NCBI GenBank assembly: GCA_030247855.1
Contig: JAPDRN010000046.1
Coordinates: 1 to 64,000 of the forward strand
DNA length: 64,000 nucleotides
Origin: Knufia peltigerae
Taxonomy: Eukaryota > Ascomycota > Eurotiomycetes > Chaetothyriales > Trichomeriaceae
Direction: 5' to 3'
This document shows positions 22,077 through 33,874 of the stretch, piece after piece. The translations under genes were made by a program, and so were the position numbers. Numbering within the stretch: the stretch's first letter is position 1; every line of letters begins with the position of its first letter. Under the pieces are notes generated by a model. The model saw only the letters and a program-made list of their open reading frames with translations, was not told where the DNA came from and made no database searches.

Positions 22077-22747
22077 GCCGGGAGAATATTGTGTCCTCGA
22101 AGAGAGGTGTTTAGGAGTCGTGTGCTCGAGCAAGACTGATTGTGCACAAGGCGTCCGATGATGTGTCAGCGTTCCCTTGAGAAGGTGAGTGATAGAGGAC
22201 AGGGAAAGGCAGTAGTAGTCACTGCAAGCAGTAGGAAGTGGCTTTGCTAAGTTCGAATATATTAATTGTCCACACAGAGAGAGTATTGAATAGATAAATG
22301 GTACTGTAAGTAGAAAATCCCCCACCACAGGCGATATTTAGAGCTCCATAGTACGGAATAGTAAGTAAATAATAGTGACGGTGCCTCATTCCAGCCACAT
22401 TATTCTGTAGCGCAGCGCAGACCAGCAACGGCCCATCGACCATCGCCGCCGCCTTCAAAACAACGGCAACATTTCACAGTAACCGCCCAGTTGTTATTCA
22501 TACTCGACTTTACTCCGTAACACCTACAGTTAATGCCAATACCATGTTGTTGCCTCGACGATAATTTCACGACACTTCACTTCGGCCTCACGATATGATC
22601 AGTTCCACCGCGCCGCATTGTTTTGACTACTGACACCACGCATTGTTCATGCCACTACCACCGTGTTTCTTCCCTAGAAGGACTCTCTAAACCGTGCCGA
22701 GCGCTCTCATCCTCTGCAGCGATTCTTAATACCGTCTCTATGCAATC
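22077..22747. promoter_or_regulatory. Divergent promoter region between SND2 and APC3
   Basis: 671 bp between start codons, with one copy of TACTCCGTA near 22511. Pyrimidine-rich DNA lies just upstream of the APC3 start. No gene is supported. Confidence 0.5.
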
Positions 22748-25229
22748 ATGGCTCCTACAGCAGTACACGTCGCTGGTCAGCTGCGCCAGTTAATCTATTA
22801 TCATCTCGACAACAATCTTCTCAAAAACGCCCTCTTCCTGGCTGCTCGACTGGTAGCTTTCGAACCTCGATCTCCCGAAGCCGCATACTTGTTGTCATAC
22901 TGCCAATACCAGTCTGGCTTTTCCAAGGCAGCCTGGGACTCAAGCCGATCTGCAGGATTGAGAGGTTTACATCTGGGTTGTAGCTACGTCTTTGCACAAG
23001 CCTCTCTCGAGTTGGGCCGTTATGTGGACGGGCTGACAGCGTTAGAGAAGAGCAAACACTTGTGGCAGAACCGGAACGCTTGGGGTCAACATAATGAATC
23101 GCGAAGGCAACATCTACCCGACGCGGCGGCCGTCTTGTGTCTCAAGGGAAAACTGTGGAAGGCTCACAAAAACCTCGATCAAGCGGTCGAGTGTTGGGCC
23201 GCAGCGCTGAAGTTGAATCCTTTTATGTGGGATGCATTTACAGGTCTGGCCGACTCTGGCGCAAAAGTCAGTGCCCCGAACATTTACAAAATGTCCGCCG
23301 AAGTCATAAATGCCACACATCTCGCACAACAACAAACAGCAAAGATTGAAACGGCTACCGAGAAGAACTCGTCATCGAATCATGTCAATCAGGACCGAAG
23401 CCAGCTTCCTCCGGACCCATTCGTCTCCTCCCAAAGACCGAATGGAAACAACTCTGTTCTTTGGGAGAAACTCAATGGTAGTAAGATCAGCGTCAACACT
23501 GCCAGTACAATCTTAGACGAAGAGAGTTTGAACACGCCGTCGGCGGATACAGAGACAGATGATGGCGTGTTACACGGAGGCCCCATCGGTCATTTGCACG
23601 AACCGCCTGCTGCACCTGTTCGAAAAGTGAAGAGCGCTGCTGAAGCGATCGTAGATCCTCCTCCTAGGTGGAAGACAGGATCTGCGAGAATGAGAGCCAA
23701 AGCGAAGCCCACAGACGATCCGACTGTATTACAGGATCCTCCTCCTCCACCGGCTGCACCATCTAAGAGAACAGTTTCAGGTCAGCCAGCGCCCACAAAT
23801 CATGCCTCTGCAGCCGCCGAAGGCACGAGAAGGAGTAATCGATTACTCAACACCACGAGGCCACCTACTGCGAGCAGCACGACAGGAAGCAAGATATCTT
23901 CATTAGCAAACACCCTGGGTTTACGCGAAGGCCGAGACATCAAAAAGGCCAAGGCTCCAGCCGTAAGAGCCCGAACCGCAAATTCGTCGACCGTTGGCAG
24001 AGTAGTGAGCGGCAACCGGACGAGGACAGGGTCAGCAGATGCAATGGAGGTGGACAGCAGAGAGCAAAAGTCGACGAATGTGCCTCCAGTCCCTCCCTTA
24101 CCCAACGCCAAAGTTCGGGCAGAATCACTTGTGGCCAAAGAGCTCGAAGCAATCCAATCACTACTCGATTTGTTTGGCAGACTTGCATCGGCCCAACTGT
24201 ATTTGTCCAACTACGAGTCCCAAACAGCCATTCAAATATACAATTCTCTGCCTTCGGCGCAACGAGAAACGCCCTACGTCCTTGCCCAAATCGGCAAGGC
24301 ATATTACGAACAAGCACAATATGTCGAGGCTGAAAAGTTTTTCATGCGGCTGAGGCAAATTGCACCGACCCGCCTGGAAGACATGGAGATATATTCCACG
24401 ATCCTCTGGCATTTGAAGAACGAGATCGAACTCGCCAATCTCGCCCACGAGCTCGTCGAGTTGGAACGACTGTCCCCGCAGGCATGGTGTGCCATTGGCA
24501 ATTCGTTTTCTCTCCAGCGCGAACACGAGCAGGCGCTGAAATGCTTCAAACGGTCGACGCAACTTGACCCCAACTTCGCGTATGGCTTCACCCTCCAGGG
24601 CCACGAATACATCTCCAACGAGGAATATGAAAAAGCGCTCGAAGCGTACCGCGCCGCCATCGCCGCCGACCCGAGACACTACAACGCCTGGTACGGGCTC
24701 GGGAAGGTGTACGAAAAGATGGGCAAGTGGAACATTGCCGAACAACATTATCGGACCGCGGCCAAGATCAACCCGACCAACGCGGTGCTGATATGTTGCA
24801 TCGGTCTCGTCCTCGAGAGACTCAAGCAACCGGAGAAGGCGTTGCAGATGTACACCCGCGCGTGCACACTCGCCCCGAGCAGTGCGTTGGGTCGGTTCAA
24901 GAAGGCCAGATGCCTGATGAGTTTGGGACGTCCACGGGACGCTTTGGCGGAGTTGTTGATCCTGAGGGACGTCGCCCCCGACGAGGCCAACGTTTGGTTC
25001 TTGATGGGAAGGTTGTACAAAACGTTGAGGGAAAAGGCCAACGCCGTCAGAGCCTTCACCATGGCTCTGAACTTGGACCCCAAGGTATGTTGTCGCCGAG
25101 CCGTTTGCTTCTGCACACTTTTACTGACTTGTTTCGGGGGGTTAGGCCGCTCAATTCATCAAAGATGCCATGGAGAGTTTGGACGACGAAGACGAAGACG
25201 GCTACGACGAGGATGAAGATATGGATTAG
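22748..25229 (+). CDS. Anaphase-promoting complex subunit 3 (APC3/Cdc27, nuc2/BimA type)
   Basis: Two exons, 22748-25084 and 25146-25229, giving 806 aa. The 61-bp intron (GTATGT...CTGAC...GTTAG) is phase 0 and leads to an acidic tail ending DEDEDMD. The N-terminal ~200 residues form the APC3 N-terminal TPR block (LRQLIYYHLDNNLLKNALFLAARL). A disordered Ser/Pro-rich linker with likely CDK sites follows. A C-terminal array of TPR units runs from about residue 480, for example AWCAIGNSFSLQREHEQALKCF and YGFTLQGHEYISNEEYEKALEAY. APC3 is a scaffold of the APC/C ubiquitin ligase and binds the C-terminal IR tail of the Cdc20 and Cdh1 activators. It acts in the nucleus at the metaphase-anaphase transition. 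Length and architecture match fungal orthologues. Confidence 0.95.
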
Positions 25230-26092
25230 TACCTACAGAGTCAACAAACTGGAGAGAGTCCAACGACGTGTCTTCCTTTTTTTTTAATATCGCATCGCAT
25301 CGGACGTTGGCACCGAGAGGCATGACTTGTTCAAATAGTAGCGCTGCATTGGGGAGCGGCATCGACATGGGTTGTTGCGAATCGAGAGAGACCCAAAAAA
25401 GAAGAACAAAGCATTCATCCAGCGTGTGTACACCAGTAGTAGAGATTATATTTTACGATCACCTACCACCAACACGGAGTACCTTCTCTAGGCGGCGAGA
25501 CTCGTTCCCGGTTACATTCGTACACCGGAGAGGGCTCGACGAGAGGATTCTAGATGCAACAAACTATACCGAGTGCACTTTGGTCAATTCGTGGTCGTTG
25601 GTTGCACTTCGGACTGGTCAATGTATATTCCCATTAATACTCAAATAGCCCACATACGGAAGTACGCACTCCCTAATGACCTGTACAATAACTCCGTAAC
25701 TTGTGGATATCAAAAACCACACAAAAGGCCAGGTACTCGTAAGCAGTCTTGATTCGTTCGTTCTGACATACATACATACATGGGACACAGCAAAAAGACT
25801 CGAGACAGAAACAAGGGCTCAAAGCAAAGCACAACGAGATAGGTATCATCAGAGCATAGCACAGTAGCAACAAGATGCCACTCTATGCTTTGTAAAAAAA
25901 ACACAACGCAAAAATCCCCAAAAAAGGGTCTTCGAGCCATGGTGCATGTCTCGACAAGCAACCCTCATTCCAACGCCTCCGGGGCAGCAATTCGTTTCAA
26001 TATTCTCTCTTGGTGGCCTTATGAAGCGCACCATCATTTTTGCTTTCCGTCGCTTCAGCGTCATCACCATCTCCCTTCGCGGGCGGACCTGC
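25230..26092. other. Convergent 3' region between APC3 and the KDEL repeat protein gene
   Basis: 863 bp between two stop codons. It contains small runs such as CATACATACATACAT (about 25769-25782) and A-rich stretches, but no supported gene. It presumably carries both 3' untranslated regions. Confidence 0.5.
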
Positions 26093-29000
26093 TCACAACT
26101 CATCCTTCACGTACTGAGTGGCACCACTGACCGTGCTGCTCACAGCACTCGCCATCTCGTCCACACTACTGCTGACAGCGTCCGCGATGCTGGCCCCGCT
26201 CTCGCCAACGTCACTTGCCATTGCCGCAATGGCGCTCTTTGCGCTCTCTACAGCCTCGGCGATTCTTGACTGAGCACTTTCCAGGGCGCTCTGTTCGGGG
26301 CCATACACTGCCTCCGAGACTTTTGCTCTCACGTTGTCCGCCACACTTGCTGCTGCCGCAACACCATCGCCAATAGCGGACGAAACGGACGAGTATTGAT
26401 GGGCTGCAGCACTTGTAACAGCCTCAACTGTGCCAGTGGGTGTTCCATAGATGGCTATAGAGATGGCTTCTTGTGCACTCTTTGCCATGTCAGCGAAGGA
26501 AGATTGGGCAGCTTCTGCATAACCAACGGGAGTTCCGTAGATCGCCTCACTAACAGCGGCACTGGCTGTTGAGTATGAGTCTGCTGCAGCAGAAGTTGCT
26601 TGCTCGACTCCTCCTTTCTTGGTGCCGTAGATCTGAGCGCTGGCAGCATCCACAGCCGAGTTCAGTTGTTCGGTAACTGAGTCAATGACGGACGAAACCT
26701 CTGGAGGCGGGGTGAAGTAGGAGCCAGCCACCGATGCTATCGACGATGCTGAATCATAGGCATCATTGGCCAGACTCGCAGCCGAGGCATAGCCTGTGTA
26801 GTACGCTGAGCTAAGTCTGCTCATGACGGATTCAGTGAAGGCTGGCTCTTTGCCCACGATCAGTTCCGACACAAATGATTGAATGATGACATATTGTTCG
26901 CCTGCATAGTTGGTCACTTGTGCTGAATAGTCGCCTGCTTGGTCGACCAATTCATCGTAGAAGGGTCTTGGTGTACCGTAGATCTGAGTACTGGCCTTTG
27001 AGACAAGAGCTTCCCAGTTTTGAGAGGCAACGCTAGACATGGATTCGATGGGACCAGTCGAAGTACCGTACATAGCGGTACTGGCGGCAAGGCTGGCGGC
27101 AGACAACGATGACGATGCAGCTGAGATAGCAGCGTCGTATTGGGAAGATATACCCTCCAGTACACTTTGTGCAGGAGACTTCTTGCCGCTAACTGCGGAA
27201 GAGGCTGAGTCTAGCATTGCAGACATATGTGAAGCAGCAGCCGAGGAAGCAACGGCATACGAAGAAGAAGCCTGGTCCAAGGCGCTTTGATAGAAAGGCG
27301 CAGGCGTACCGTAGGCAGCTGTGCTGGCAGCGTATGAAGCAGAAGATAGAGAGGATGATGCAACCTCGAGTGCGCTAGAGTAGGCCGCAAGTGCGTCATC
27401 TAGCAAGCTTTGGGCTGGTGTGGCAGCAGAGTTGATCGATGATCGGTAGGAGTTGAGACTCGTTGAAGCTGCGGAGGAGGCTGCCGAATATTGAGCTGCA
27501 GCAAGATCTAGTAGACTCTGAAACGCCGGAACATGAGTCCCATATACTGCAGCCGATGCAGCACTTGACATACTGCTCAGGACAGGGGTTGGAGTACCGT
27601 AGATAGCGCTAGAAGCCACCTTGATAAAGTCATCATATTGCTCATGTGCCATTCCAATGGCCGCATAATAGTTCTTTTGAGCTTCTTTCAGATAACGCTC
27701 GTGTGCTGGGGCAGGAGTGGCACCAATCGCAGCCTTAGCTTTGGAGTACTGCGCTGATGCTGCAGCCAACGAATTTTGTAGGGCAGAAGAGGCCACTGCT
27801 GAGACTGAGTCAAGCGGGTTAGTCGTTGGAAAAGATCCCGCGGCTGCTTTGCTGATAGCCGAGTACCTGGAGGGAAGTGCGGACCGGGCAGATTCGAGCC
27901 TGCTTTGAGCGGCTGCGGTTGCACCAGAATAAGCCGAATCGATCGAAGATAACATTTCTTCATGAATCGGCTTTGGGGTTCCTGAGATCTGCTTTGAAGC
28001 AGCAGACTTGGCAGCGCTGTAGTTATCCTCAGCTCGGCTGATGGCCTGGCTATACAGAGAACTCGCTTGTAGGAGAATAGAATCAGTGACAGGCATCGGA
28101 GTTCCATATATCACAGCACTGGCAGCCGCAACAGCTTGGCCATATCTCTCAGATGCCACACTGGTGATGCTCTCCGCAGCTCCCTGGGGCTCGCCATAAA
28201 GAACGCTTGAAGCGGCTGCAACAGCACTGGAATACTGCTCGTTTGCAACTGATATGATGCTCTCGCCAGTTCCTTGTTTTGTACCATAAAGCGCTTCTGA
28301 AACTGCTCGAGTGACTTCAGAGTAACGATCACCGGCATTGTTTACGATATCTTGAAGCTTCTCAGAAAAGGCAGAGGTTGTGTCATCATCAAACGCATCA
28401 TCCAGGATAGGTGCAGTGCCCTTTACTTCTTGAGCCATCGCACCAGCAAAAACCTGGGATGAAGCATGGCTACTAGCCGAATCTGCGATAGAGGACGCTG
28501 AGCTAGCAATGTCTTGAATAGTCGAATCAGCGGACGAAGACTCGTCCTCTGAAATGGTGGCCATGGACTCTGTGAGTGAAGAACCCACGCTGGCAGCAGC
28601 GCTAGATAGCGACGTGACCTCCTCAGGAATTGCAGAAACCAAGCTTGAAGCCGACTCGCTTACTTGAGAGGCAATGGACTCGGCAGTGCCGACGCTTGTG
28701 CCGGCCACCAGTGAAGAAGCTGATTCGTAAGCATCAGCAACGGATGAACTGACTTGTGCTGCTGCAGATTCGAGATAACCAGTGCTCGAGAACTCAACAG
28801 CTGACGCCGCGGACGCGAGCATTTCATCTGCCAGGTTCTTGATTGCCGATGTGACTGACTCTACAGAACCAGTGCTGCTGCCAACAATTACAGAGGACGC
28901 GGAGGAAACACCATCTGCCACAGCATCGGCTGCTTCAGATAAGGCACTGCTGGCGGACTCAACTACTTGCGAAGAGGTACCCTGGAGCTCCGCTGCAAGA

Positions 29001-30817
29001 CTTGACGCTGCCGATACCGCCCCAGCAGGCATGCTTCTGGACTCGAAATCGTCTGTCGCGTCTCGTGCTCGTAGCTTCCACTGAGCAACTCCTTTGAGTC
29101 TGACCAGCTCTTTCGCCGCATCTTCGGTGATCGCCATGCTCTCTTCCATGATTTGTCGCGCAGTGGAGAGGGCTTTCTCTGCTTCAGGGCTTTGTACGAC
29201 AACATCCTGCACTTCTTGTTTCCAGTCATCCAGCTGATTTCGAACGGCGTGGAACTTTGCCCAGTGCTTGTAAGTTACTCCTTCCATCCACGACCACCGC
29301 ATGCCGACTTCCTGAAGTCCAAAGTCTTTGATGCCATCGAGAACTTCCAAAGTTGAAGCAGAAGCATCGGTCAAGCGTTGATTCAAAGCGATTTCGAAAT
29401 CCTGGGCCCATTCCCGTACCTTTTGTGCGCGACTTTTAATTTCGGCGCCCGAGGATCGGATTGAACCAAGGATATCTTCTGCAGCTTTCTTGACCTCACC
29501 GGAACTTGCATCTTCGGGAACAGCCCCCACCACGCCAACTATTTTGGCCTTGACATTTTCAATCTCATTCTCGACTGTCTTTTCGAGAGCCGTGGCTAGA
29601 CCTCGGCCTATGCCTTCTATGTCGCTTTGAATGAGGCTTTCAACAATAGACCCGACACGTTCACGCAGGTCATCAGCACCCTTGTCGGCAGCAACGGCAA
29701 ACTTCTCTTGCCATTGTTTGAGATCGGCAGAGATCTGCTCCTCAGTAGCCTGTTCGTACGTTGGTCGAGCCGATGGTGGCACTGTGGCAGCGGTCTCTTC
29801 AGTGGCCTCCGTTGTAGTGGAAGTCGTCGTCTCATCGTTGGTCTCGAACAATGCATAGACGTCATCGGCGGGAATGGGAGTTGCGCTTGCAGAAGCTGTT
29901 GAACTCGAATAGGTCTTATCGACCTCGTCCATGGCAGCTTTTAGCTTCCTCGACTCTCTATACTTCGCCACCCGCTCGTTAATCATGACCAGTTGCGGTC
30001 TCACATTATCAATGTAGAGACCTTTTAGAAAGGGCCATAGAGTTCCATCAACAAAAATGACCAGGTCTGACCAAGCATGTCGAGCTAGGGGGTACGCAGT
30101 AGTTGTGACAAACCGCTGCGTAATGTTATATGCATTTTCCAAATGCGGTCGGGAGTATTGGGCCGCTGGCAGTATGTAATGTTGGACGGTGTGGGATGAA
30201 GAATCTCGAACGGCAGTATAGTAGGGTTCGGTCACTGCCGTAGCCTTCTTGACATAAGGGGCAAGATTGGTACCATAAATCTTTCCAGCTTTGTCCTGAG
30301 CGTTTTTAAGCTGCGGAACAATCGATTTCTCCAGTTCGGCTTGTATGTATTTCTGCGCAGTCTCAACCTGTGGCGCGGCGTACTTATGGTAGTTAACCCT
30401 TGCAAATACGGAAGCAGGACGAATGAAACGTCTATTTGCCAGTTCAGCATATGGCTGGGCTTTGGCGACATATGGAGCAGCATATTCGTCGTAGTACGGT
30501 TGCAGATGTGGCTGGGCATATGATTTGATGGTGAAATAGTTCTGGCATAGTTGCGGCGAGGACTCGGTGAGCTGCTCTGGCGTAGAGGGACATCGGAAGA
30601 CGATGGTGAACAAGGCGTACCAGAACGTAAGCCTGTGGCGCTGTTAGAGATAATCCATCGTTTGGGTTGAGATTGCGCACCTTGCAAGAGTGTTAAACAG
30701 CCACAGAACCCAGCCTTGACGGCGAGGACGCTGCCGGCGTACCACTGGGCCTACACTGTGTCCATTAGGCCTGTCCTTGATACTCTCTATCGGTCTCCCA
30801 TTCTCAGACACCGCCAT
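26093..30817 (-). CDS. Giant Ala/Ser-rich repeat protein with signal anchor and C-terminal KDEL
   Basis: Two exons, complement of 30681-30817 and 26093-30632, giving 1558 aa. The 48-bp intron (GTGCGC...CCACAG) joins ...LFNTLAR to LTFWYALFTIV, creating one hydrophobic segment at about residues 36-58. It is preceded by a basic tract (VVRRQRPRRQG), as in a type II signal anchor. A conserved-looking domain follows (YAQPHLQPYYDEYAAPYVAKAQPYA..., to about residue 290), then a charged helical part. From about residue 740 on there is a long array of ~30-residue helical units. These are marked by about 13 copies of a [AIVLMQ]YG[TEP] turn, such as IYGTPTP and LYGTKQG, each followed by ..A.S.YS.A.AAAS. 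The last residues are YVKDEL, a canonical ER-retrieval signal. Together these features predict an ER-lumenal, membrane-tethered protein. Similar fungal proteins are, I believe, often labelled 'transcription factor hoxa13', but I see no homeodomain. The function is unknown. Confidence 0.82.
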
Positions 30818-31488
30818 GTCGCTAGGGGTGTGCGTTCCGACTGGCAGTGGTGTTCTACCAATTCAAACAGTCCCAGTGCGGACGGATTCCACTCCCCGTG
30901 GAAAGAGAAACAGAGAGGGTCGACCAGATCGGCGAAGGAGATTTCGTATACGGGGAATAGAGAAAGAGACAGACAAGGACAAAGGGAGGACGATTAGGAT
31001 TATTGAGGACACGGTTTTGAAGAAAGGATGAAGAAAACCCCGTCGTCTCACGATGTAAAAAGATAGTCAAGCAGGTGTCGCAGGTTTGAGCTCCTGCTTT
31101 TCGAACACGGAAATAATGGGGGTATGGAGAGCACCATGTCAATACGATCTTACGTCACTGGGCCGAGAGGCTACTGGCTAGGAAGGCCTATGGAGGTCAC
31201 TGGGGGTATCCTTGGACGCCCAGAGCACCCCAGTGTAAGCCTGCACGGAGGTCAATTAGAGGCGCTGGCATGTGCAAGTAGGCTACAATCACGTCAAGAT
31301 GCAGGTGTGTCCATCGACAATCGCGCCTATCAAGTGCCAAAGCTTCAGCTCGCCCATCACTGCTCACAAAAACTTGGTCTCGGGACGGTGAGTCGAACAA
31401 GGGTCACATGATCATGTATTTTAACTGAGTGCGTTGCGGACCACCTGTTCTGGTATTCTTTTCATATCGTCTAAGCAATTCGCTATAT
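30818..31488. other. Intergenic region, no gene
   Basis: 671 bp between the KDEL-protein start and the end of ADE2; it should hold the KDEL-protein promoter. Short open frames (for example 31124-31411) have no domain. I checked for tRNA-like structure near the GGACGGTGAGTCGAAC string at about 31384 and found no matching cloverleaf. Confidence 0.45.
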
Positions 31489-33309
31489 CTAAGAGTCCAA
31501 CTTTTTGTAGACCTCCCATCCCTCCCTTTGAAGTCGATGCTCCTTTTCCATGTTTTCGTCTTCCATCTTCTGCAAATGTTCTTCCACCCATTGTCGCGCC
31601 TTAGTCTCGCTTGTGCCGACAATCCGCGCAGCCAAAATCGCTGCATTCGTGCTGTTTCCAATACCCACTGTAGCCACAGGCACACCGCGTGGCATCTGTA
31701 CGATGCTCAGCAGACTGTCCATTCCATCAAGGCTACTTGCCTTGACTGGTACACCAATCACGGGCACTGATGTTTCTGACGCCATCATTCCGGGAAGATG
31801 TGCAGCACCGCCAGCTGCGGCGATGATGGCCTTGTAACCTTGCGCCGCAGCCTTCTCAGCAAATTCAAGCATATACTTGGGCGTACGATGGGCCGAGGTA
31901 ATATGCACATCGTATGGGATGTCCATAGTCTTCAGGATTGTAAGACCAGCCTTCAGAGTAGCCAGATCGGTATCAGAACCCATGCACACTGCGACCACCG
32001 GTTTCGGTGGCGGTGTGGGATTGCTCTTCATCAATTCTGCATACGTATTCATGATTGCTGTCGCTGAGGCCGGCGACGAATCTGAACGATGTGCGCGGAC
32101 CGCATTGACCATCTGAATAAGCGGGTGAATCTTCGCTTCGCACTCCGACATACTCGAGCCAGTGATGGTAATGTGGCCCATTTTGCGGCCTGGTCGACCG
32201 CCTCCTTTGCCATAAAGATGTACCTCTGCTCCAGCTACATCGCGAGCAGCGTTCACCACGAGAAGATGTGATTCTGGCAGAGGGCCGCCGAGAATGTTGA
32301 GCATGATAGCGGCAGGCACACGGAGGTCGGTCGAACCGGGAGGTATCCTGGATGCTAATTCGGGCAAGATTGCTCTGACTTGAGCCTGATATTGAGACAT
32401 GTGGCATGCCTCTATCGTATAGTGACCTGAATTATGGGGTCGTGGTGCGATTTCGTTGATGACCAGGCTGTCGTCTTCCAAGAGGAATAGTTCGACACCA
32501 AACACGCCGGTTCCAGTGAATGTAGAGACAGCACGTCGTGCGAGTTCTTGCGCTGCTTGCGACACCTTCTTCGAGACGCCCCTGGCAGGCGCATATACCA
32601 GTTTGCAGATGCTATCTTCATGGACCGTTTCTACCGTCGGGTAAGCCATAGTCATACTCTCCCACGCATCGATATTCGCGTCCTGAGCCGTCTTGATGAC
32701 CATGACGGCAAGCTCCATTGTAAAGTTGGCCCATTTTTCCGCATATAGAGGTCGATCGCCAAGTGCCTTGAGAGCTGGCTCAATATCTGATACTGACCTG
32801 ACCGGGTAATTTCCTCGTCCATCGTAGGCCTCTGTCCTTGATTTCAGCATGAGCGGGTATCCAAGCTCATCCGCAATATCCTTGAGGCCTTGTGGATGAG
32901 ACGTGCCTACAGCAATCGACTTTGCCGTTGACAAACCATACTTGGCATAGTGCTGCTTCTGAAGGAATTTATCTTGTATCGTTCGGATCGTCTTCCAGCT
33001 AGGCTGAATTCTACCCCACTGTGTTCCATCAACAAGCGCCTTCTCACCCTCTAGTTCTTCCAGAATCTTTGTATCGACGTGCTCGATCTCATATGTGAGC
33101 ACATCGCATCGTGACGCCAAGTCTCTCACATCTGATGCCTTGGCGAATGACCCAGTAACGTGTAAATCTGATGCAATTTGGTTGATCTGCTTTGCTGGGG
33201 CGTTCTCGCTGTCCAGCACAGCCACCTTGATGTTGAGTCTGTTGGCTGCTTCAACCAACATGCGTCCGAGCTGGCCACCGCCGAGCACGCCAACGACATG
33301 ACCCTCCAT
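31489..33309 (-). CDS. ADE2: Phosphoribosylaminoimidazole carboxylase (PurK-PurE fusion)
   Basis: Single exon, 606 aa, slightly longer than the ~570 aa of yeast. The N-terminal part is an ATP-grasp enzyme of PurK type, beginning MEGHVVGVLGGGQLGRMLVEAA, with KSRTEAYDGRGNYPV, ..ANFTMELAVMV and ..NEIAPRPHNSGHYTIEAC. The C-terminal PurE-type mutase domain starts near residue 438: VVAVCMGSDTDLATLKAG, VHITSAHRTPKYM, AAAGGAAHLPGMMAS and GNSTNAAILAARI. In fungi the fused protein converts AIR to CAIR in de novo purine synthesis in the cytosol; loss in yeasts gives red pigment. The start is chosen because the family begins directly before the first Rossmann glycine motif. The gene is divergent from the Doa10-type ligase, 565 bp between starts. 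Confidence 0.97.
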   Translation of the reverse strand: MEGHVVGVLGGGQLGRMLVEAANRLNIKVAVLDSENAPAKQINQIASDLHVTGSFAKASDVRDLASRCDVLTYEIEHVDTKILEELEGEKALVDGTQWGRIQPSWKTIRTIQDKFLQKQHYAKYGLSTAKSIAVGTSHPQGLKDIADELGYPLMLKSRTEAYDGRGNYPVRSVSDIEPALKALGDRPLYAEKWANFTMELAVMVIKTAQDANIDAWESMTMAYPTVETVHEDSICKLVYAPARGVSKKVSQAAQELARRAVSTFTGTGVFGVELFLLEDDSLVINEIAPRPHNSGHYTIEACHMSQYQAQVRAILPELASRIPPGSTDLRVPAAIMLNILGGPLPESHLLVVNAARDVAGAEVHLYGKGGGRPGRKMGHITITGSSMSECEAKIHPLIQMVNAVRAHRSDSSPASATAIMNTYAELMKSNPTPPPKPVVAVCMGSDTDLATLKAGLTILKTMDIPYDVHITSAHRTPKYMLEFAEKAAAQGYKAIIAAAGGAAHLPGMMASETSVPVIGVPVKASSLDGMDSLLSIVQMPRGVPVATVGIGNSTNAAILAARIVGTSETKARQWVEEHLQKMEDENMEKEHRLQREGWEVYKKLDS

Positions 33310-33874
33310 ATCTGTGGATGAGGTGATATCTCACGACAATGTGCTTGAAATGATAGAATGCAGTACGAAGGTGGGCTAAACTAGGTGTTGAGGCCGCAAC
33401 GCTTGTGCGAGTAGGCAGTTCCCGAATAGGACTAGTGCAATAAGAGGCAGCAGCAGTCACATGATCAGGATCCTGACATGATGAAAAGGACTTTTGAGAC
33501 TCGGAGGAGAATTATTGAACGAAACGTGCAATAGTAATTGCCAAATCACCTTCTGTGAGCCAGTGAAGACCTAGGTCAGGGTGTAACGCCCGTACAAGGA
33601 GGAGGAGGAGGAGGAGGGAATGGAGGCTTAATGGCTGTGTATTTTATCGATTCCCCAAAATGCGCGCCACTTTCCTGGTCTGGGGAAATGAGACAGTAAT
33701 AACTGCGACTGCGGCTGCCATTCCCATCAAACAATCAAACATCATGATTTAATTCTCTGATTCTGGTTCTCTTGTTCTCATCACTTTGATACACCCTTTC
33801 CTCTCACTGATCCGCCTCTCTCGTCTCTTCTCCCCCCTATTGACCTCCTCTCGCCATGATCACATCCAGGCAAG
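33310..33874. promoter_or_regulatory. Divergent ADE2 / Doa10-type ligase promoter region with GGA repeat
   Basis: 565 bp shared upstream region. It contains a (GGA)7-like microsatellite at 33598-33618 and a CT-rich tract (about 33790-33850) just before the ligase start. The segment ATCACATCCAGGCAAG directly before the start could be a spliced leader junction, so a 5'UTR intron is possible. Confidence 0.5.

Noticed and set aside
26093..30613. Start of the KDEL protein at an internal codon near 30613
   Set aside because: That codon is TTG; the spliced upstream exon supplies a true ATG at 30817 and completes the hydrophobic anchor.
31370..31410. GGTGAGTCGAAC string resembling a tRNA T-arm
   Set aside because: No matching acceptor, D-arm or anticodon stem could be folded around it.
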